Source: Treponema sp. (GTDB lineage Bacteria; Spirochaetota; Spirochaetia; Treponematales; Treponemataceae). Taken from it: a DNA stretch of 40,294 bases. A model generated the notes under the pieces. The model was not told the DNA's origin. It saw only the letters and a list, made by a program, of their open reading frames with translations, and did no database searches. Location: contig JAEDIW010000023.1 of the NCBI GenBank assembly GCA_016296655.1, forward strand, positions 1-40,294, read 5' to 3'. This document shows, piece after piece, positions 40,156 to 40,294 of this stretch (positions are counted from its first letter, which is position 1; each line of letters begins with the position of its first letter). The translations under genes were made by a program, and so were the position numbers.

Positions 40156-40184
40156 ATTATACAGAAAATGAAAAGGAATAGGAA
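40156..40184 (-). promoter_or_regulatory. candidate argH promoter
   Basis: On the minus strand a perfect TATAAT (40156-40161) lies eight bases before the argH ATG, with TTCCTA (40179-40184) as a poor -35 at 17-base spacing. Transcription starting about seven bases after the -10 would begin at or beside the start codon. Confidence 0.45.
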
Positions 40185-40245
40185 GTATTCTGAGCAGTTA
40201 TAGTTCAGGCATGAAAAATAAAGAATCAGTTTTTTTTATTTTAAA

Positions 40246-40281
40246 GGGGAAAAGCCTTTCCCCTGGTTCGCACTTCGTTGC
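40246..40281 (-). repeat. GCAACGAAGTGC plus hairpin element, copy 2
   Basis: On the minus strand GCAACGAAGTGC (40270-40281) is followed after six bases by GGGGAAA-GGCT-TTTCCCC (40246-40263). Core and hairpin have the same order and spacing as in 17117-17151, while the hairpin sequence differs but keeps its pairing and the GGCT loop. The element may continue beyond the window. Confidence 0.65.
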
Positions 40282-40294
40282 TCACACACCCCTT

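Overview
The window looks like a chromosomal segment of a Treponema-type spirochaete, probably host-associated. The evidence is low GC with many A/T runs, a spirochaete-style flagellar gene order (flbB-fliK-flgD-flgE), a FlgE whose Lys165 and Cys178 sit exactly at the T. denticola lysinoalanine cross-link positions, periplasmic binding proteins, and GC-rich repeat patches between genes. The genus call is an inference from gene content and protein flavour, not from a marker gene search.

Layout. 1-5.2 kb: a small unknown protein, miaA and an RlmI-like methyltransferase on the minus strand, then a dCache-type chemoreceptor. 5.3-9.5 kb: a minus-strand flagellar rod/hook block, flbB-fliK-flgD-flgE, closed by a bidirectional terminator. 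10-15.6 kb: a group B-type [FeFe] hydrogenase, a TIGR03546/TIGR03545 membrane pair whose large partner is AsmA-like, and a PfkB sugar kinase. 15.7-17.2 kb: tRNA-Leu(UAA), then an orphan one-TRD fragment of a type I restriction specificity subunit and GC-rich repeats, a likely eroded insertion site. 17.2-22.6 kb: a long minus-strand operon running rpsP-khpA-rimM-trmD-rplS, then a FliK-like protein, an FlhB C-terminal-like protein, an HD-GYP N-domain-like protein, yraN, a FlgM-like small protein and an unknown Cys/His protein.

22.7-36.1 kb: an AraC regulator divergent from a MATE exporter, then a carbohydrate locus on the plus strand: sugar-binding protein, two permeases, a GH88 unsaturated uronyl hydrolase, a heparinase II/III-type lyase without signal peptide, and a YesM/YesN-type two-component system. 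Together these suggest import of acidic (uronate-containing) oligosaccharides, cytoplasmic cleavage by the lyase, and removal of the unsaturated uronate by GH88. 36.1-40.2 kb: argH followed by a polar amino-acid ABC transporter on the minus strand. The ATPase for the sugar importer is not in the window and would have to be a shared one.

Between genes there are at least three dispersed repeat families: a MITE-like element with GGGGCTGTC/GACAGCCCC ends (two copies), a GAAGTGCTGATTAACA element (three copies), and a GCAACGAAGTGC-plus-hairpin element (two copies), as well as GC-rich patches with shared words. No CRISPR array, rRNA, intact transposase or prophage was seen.
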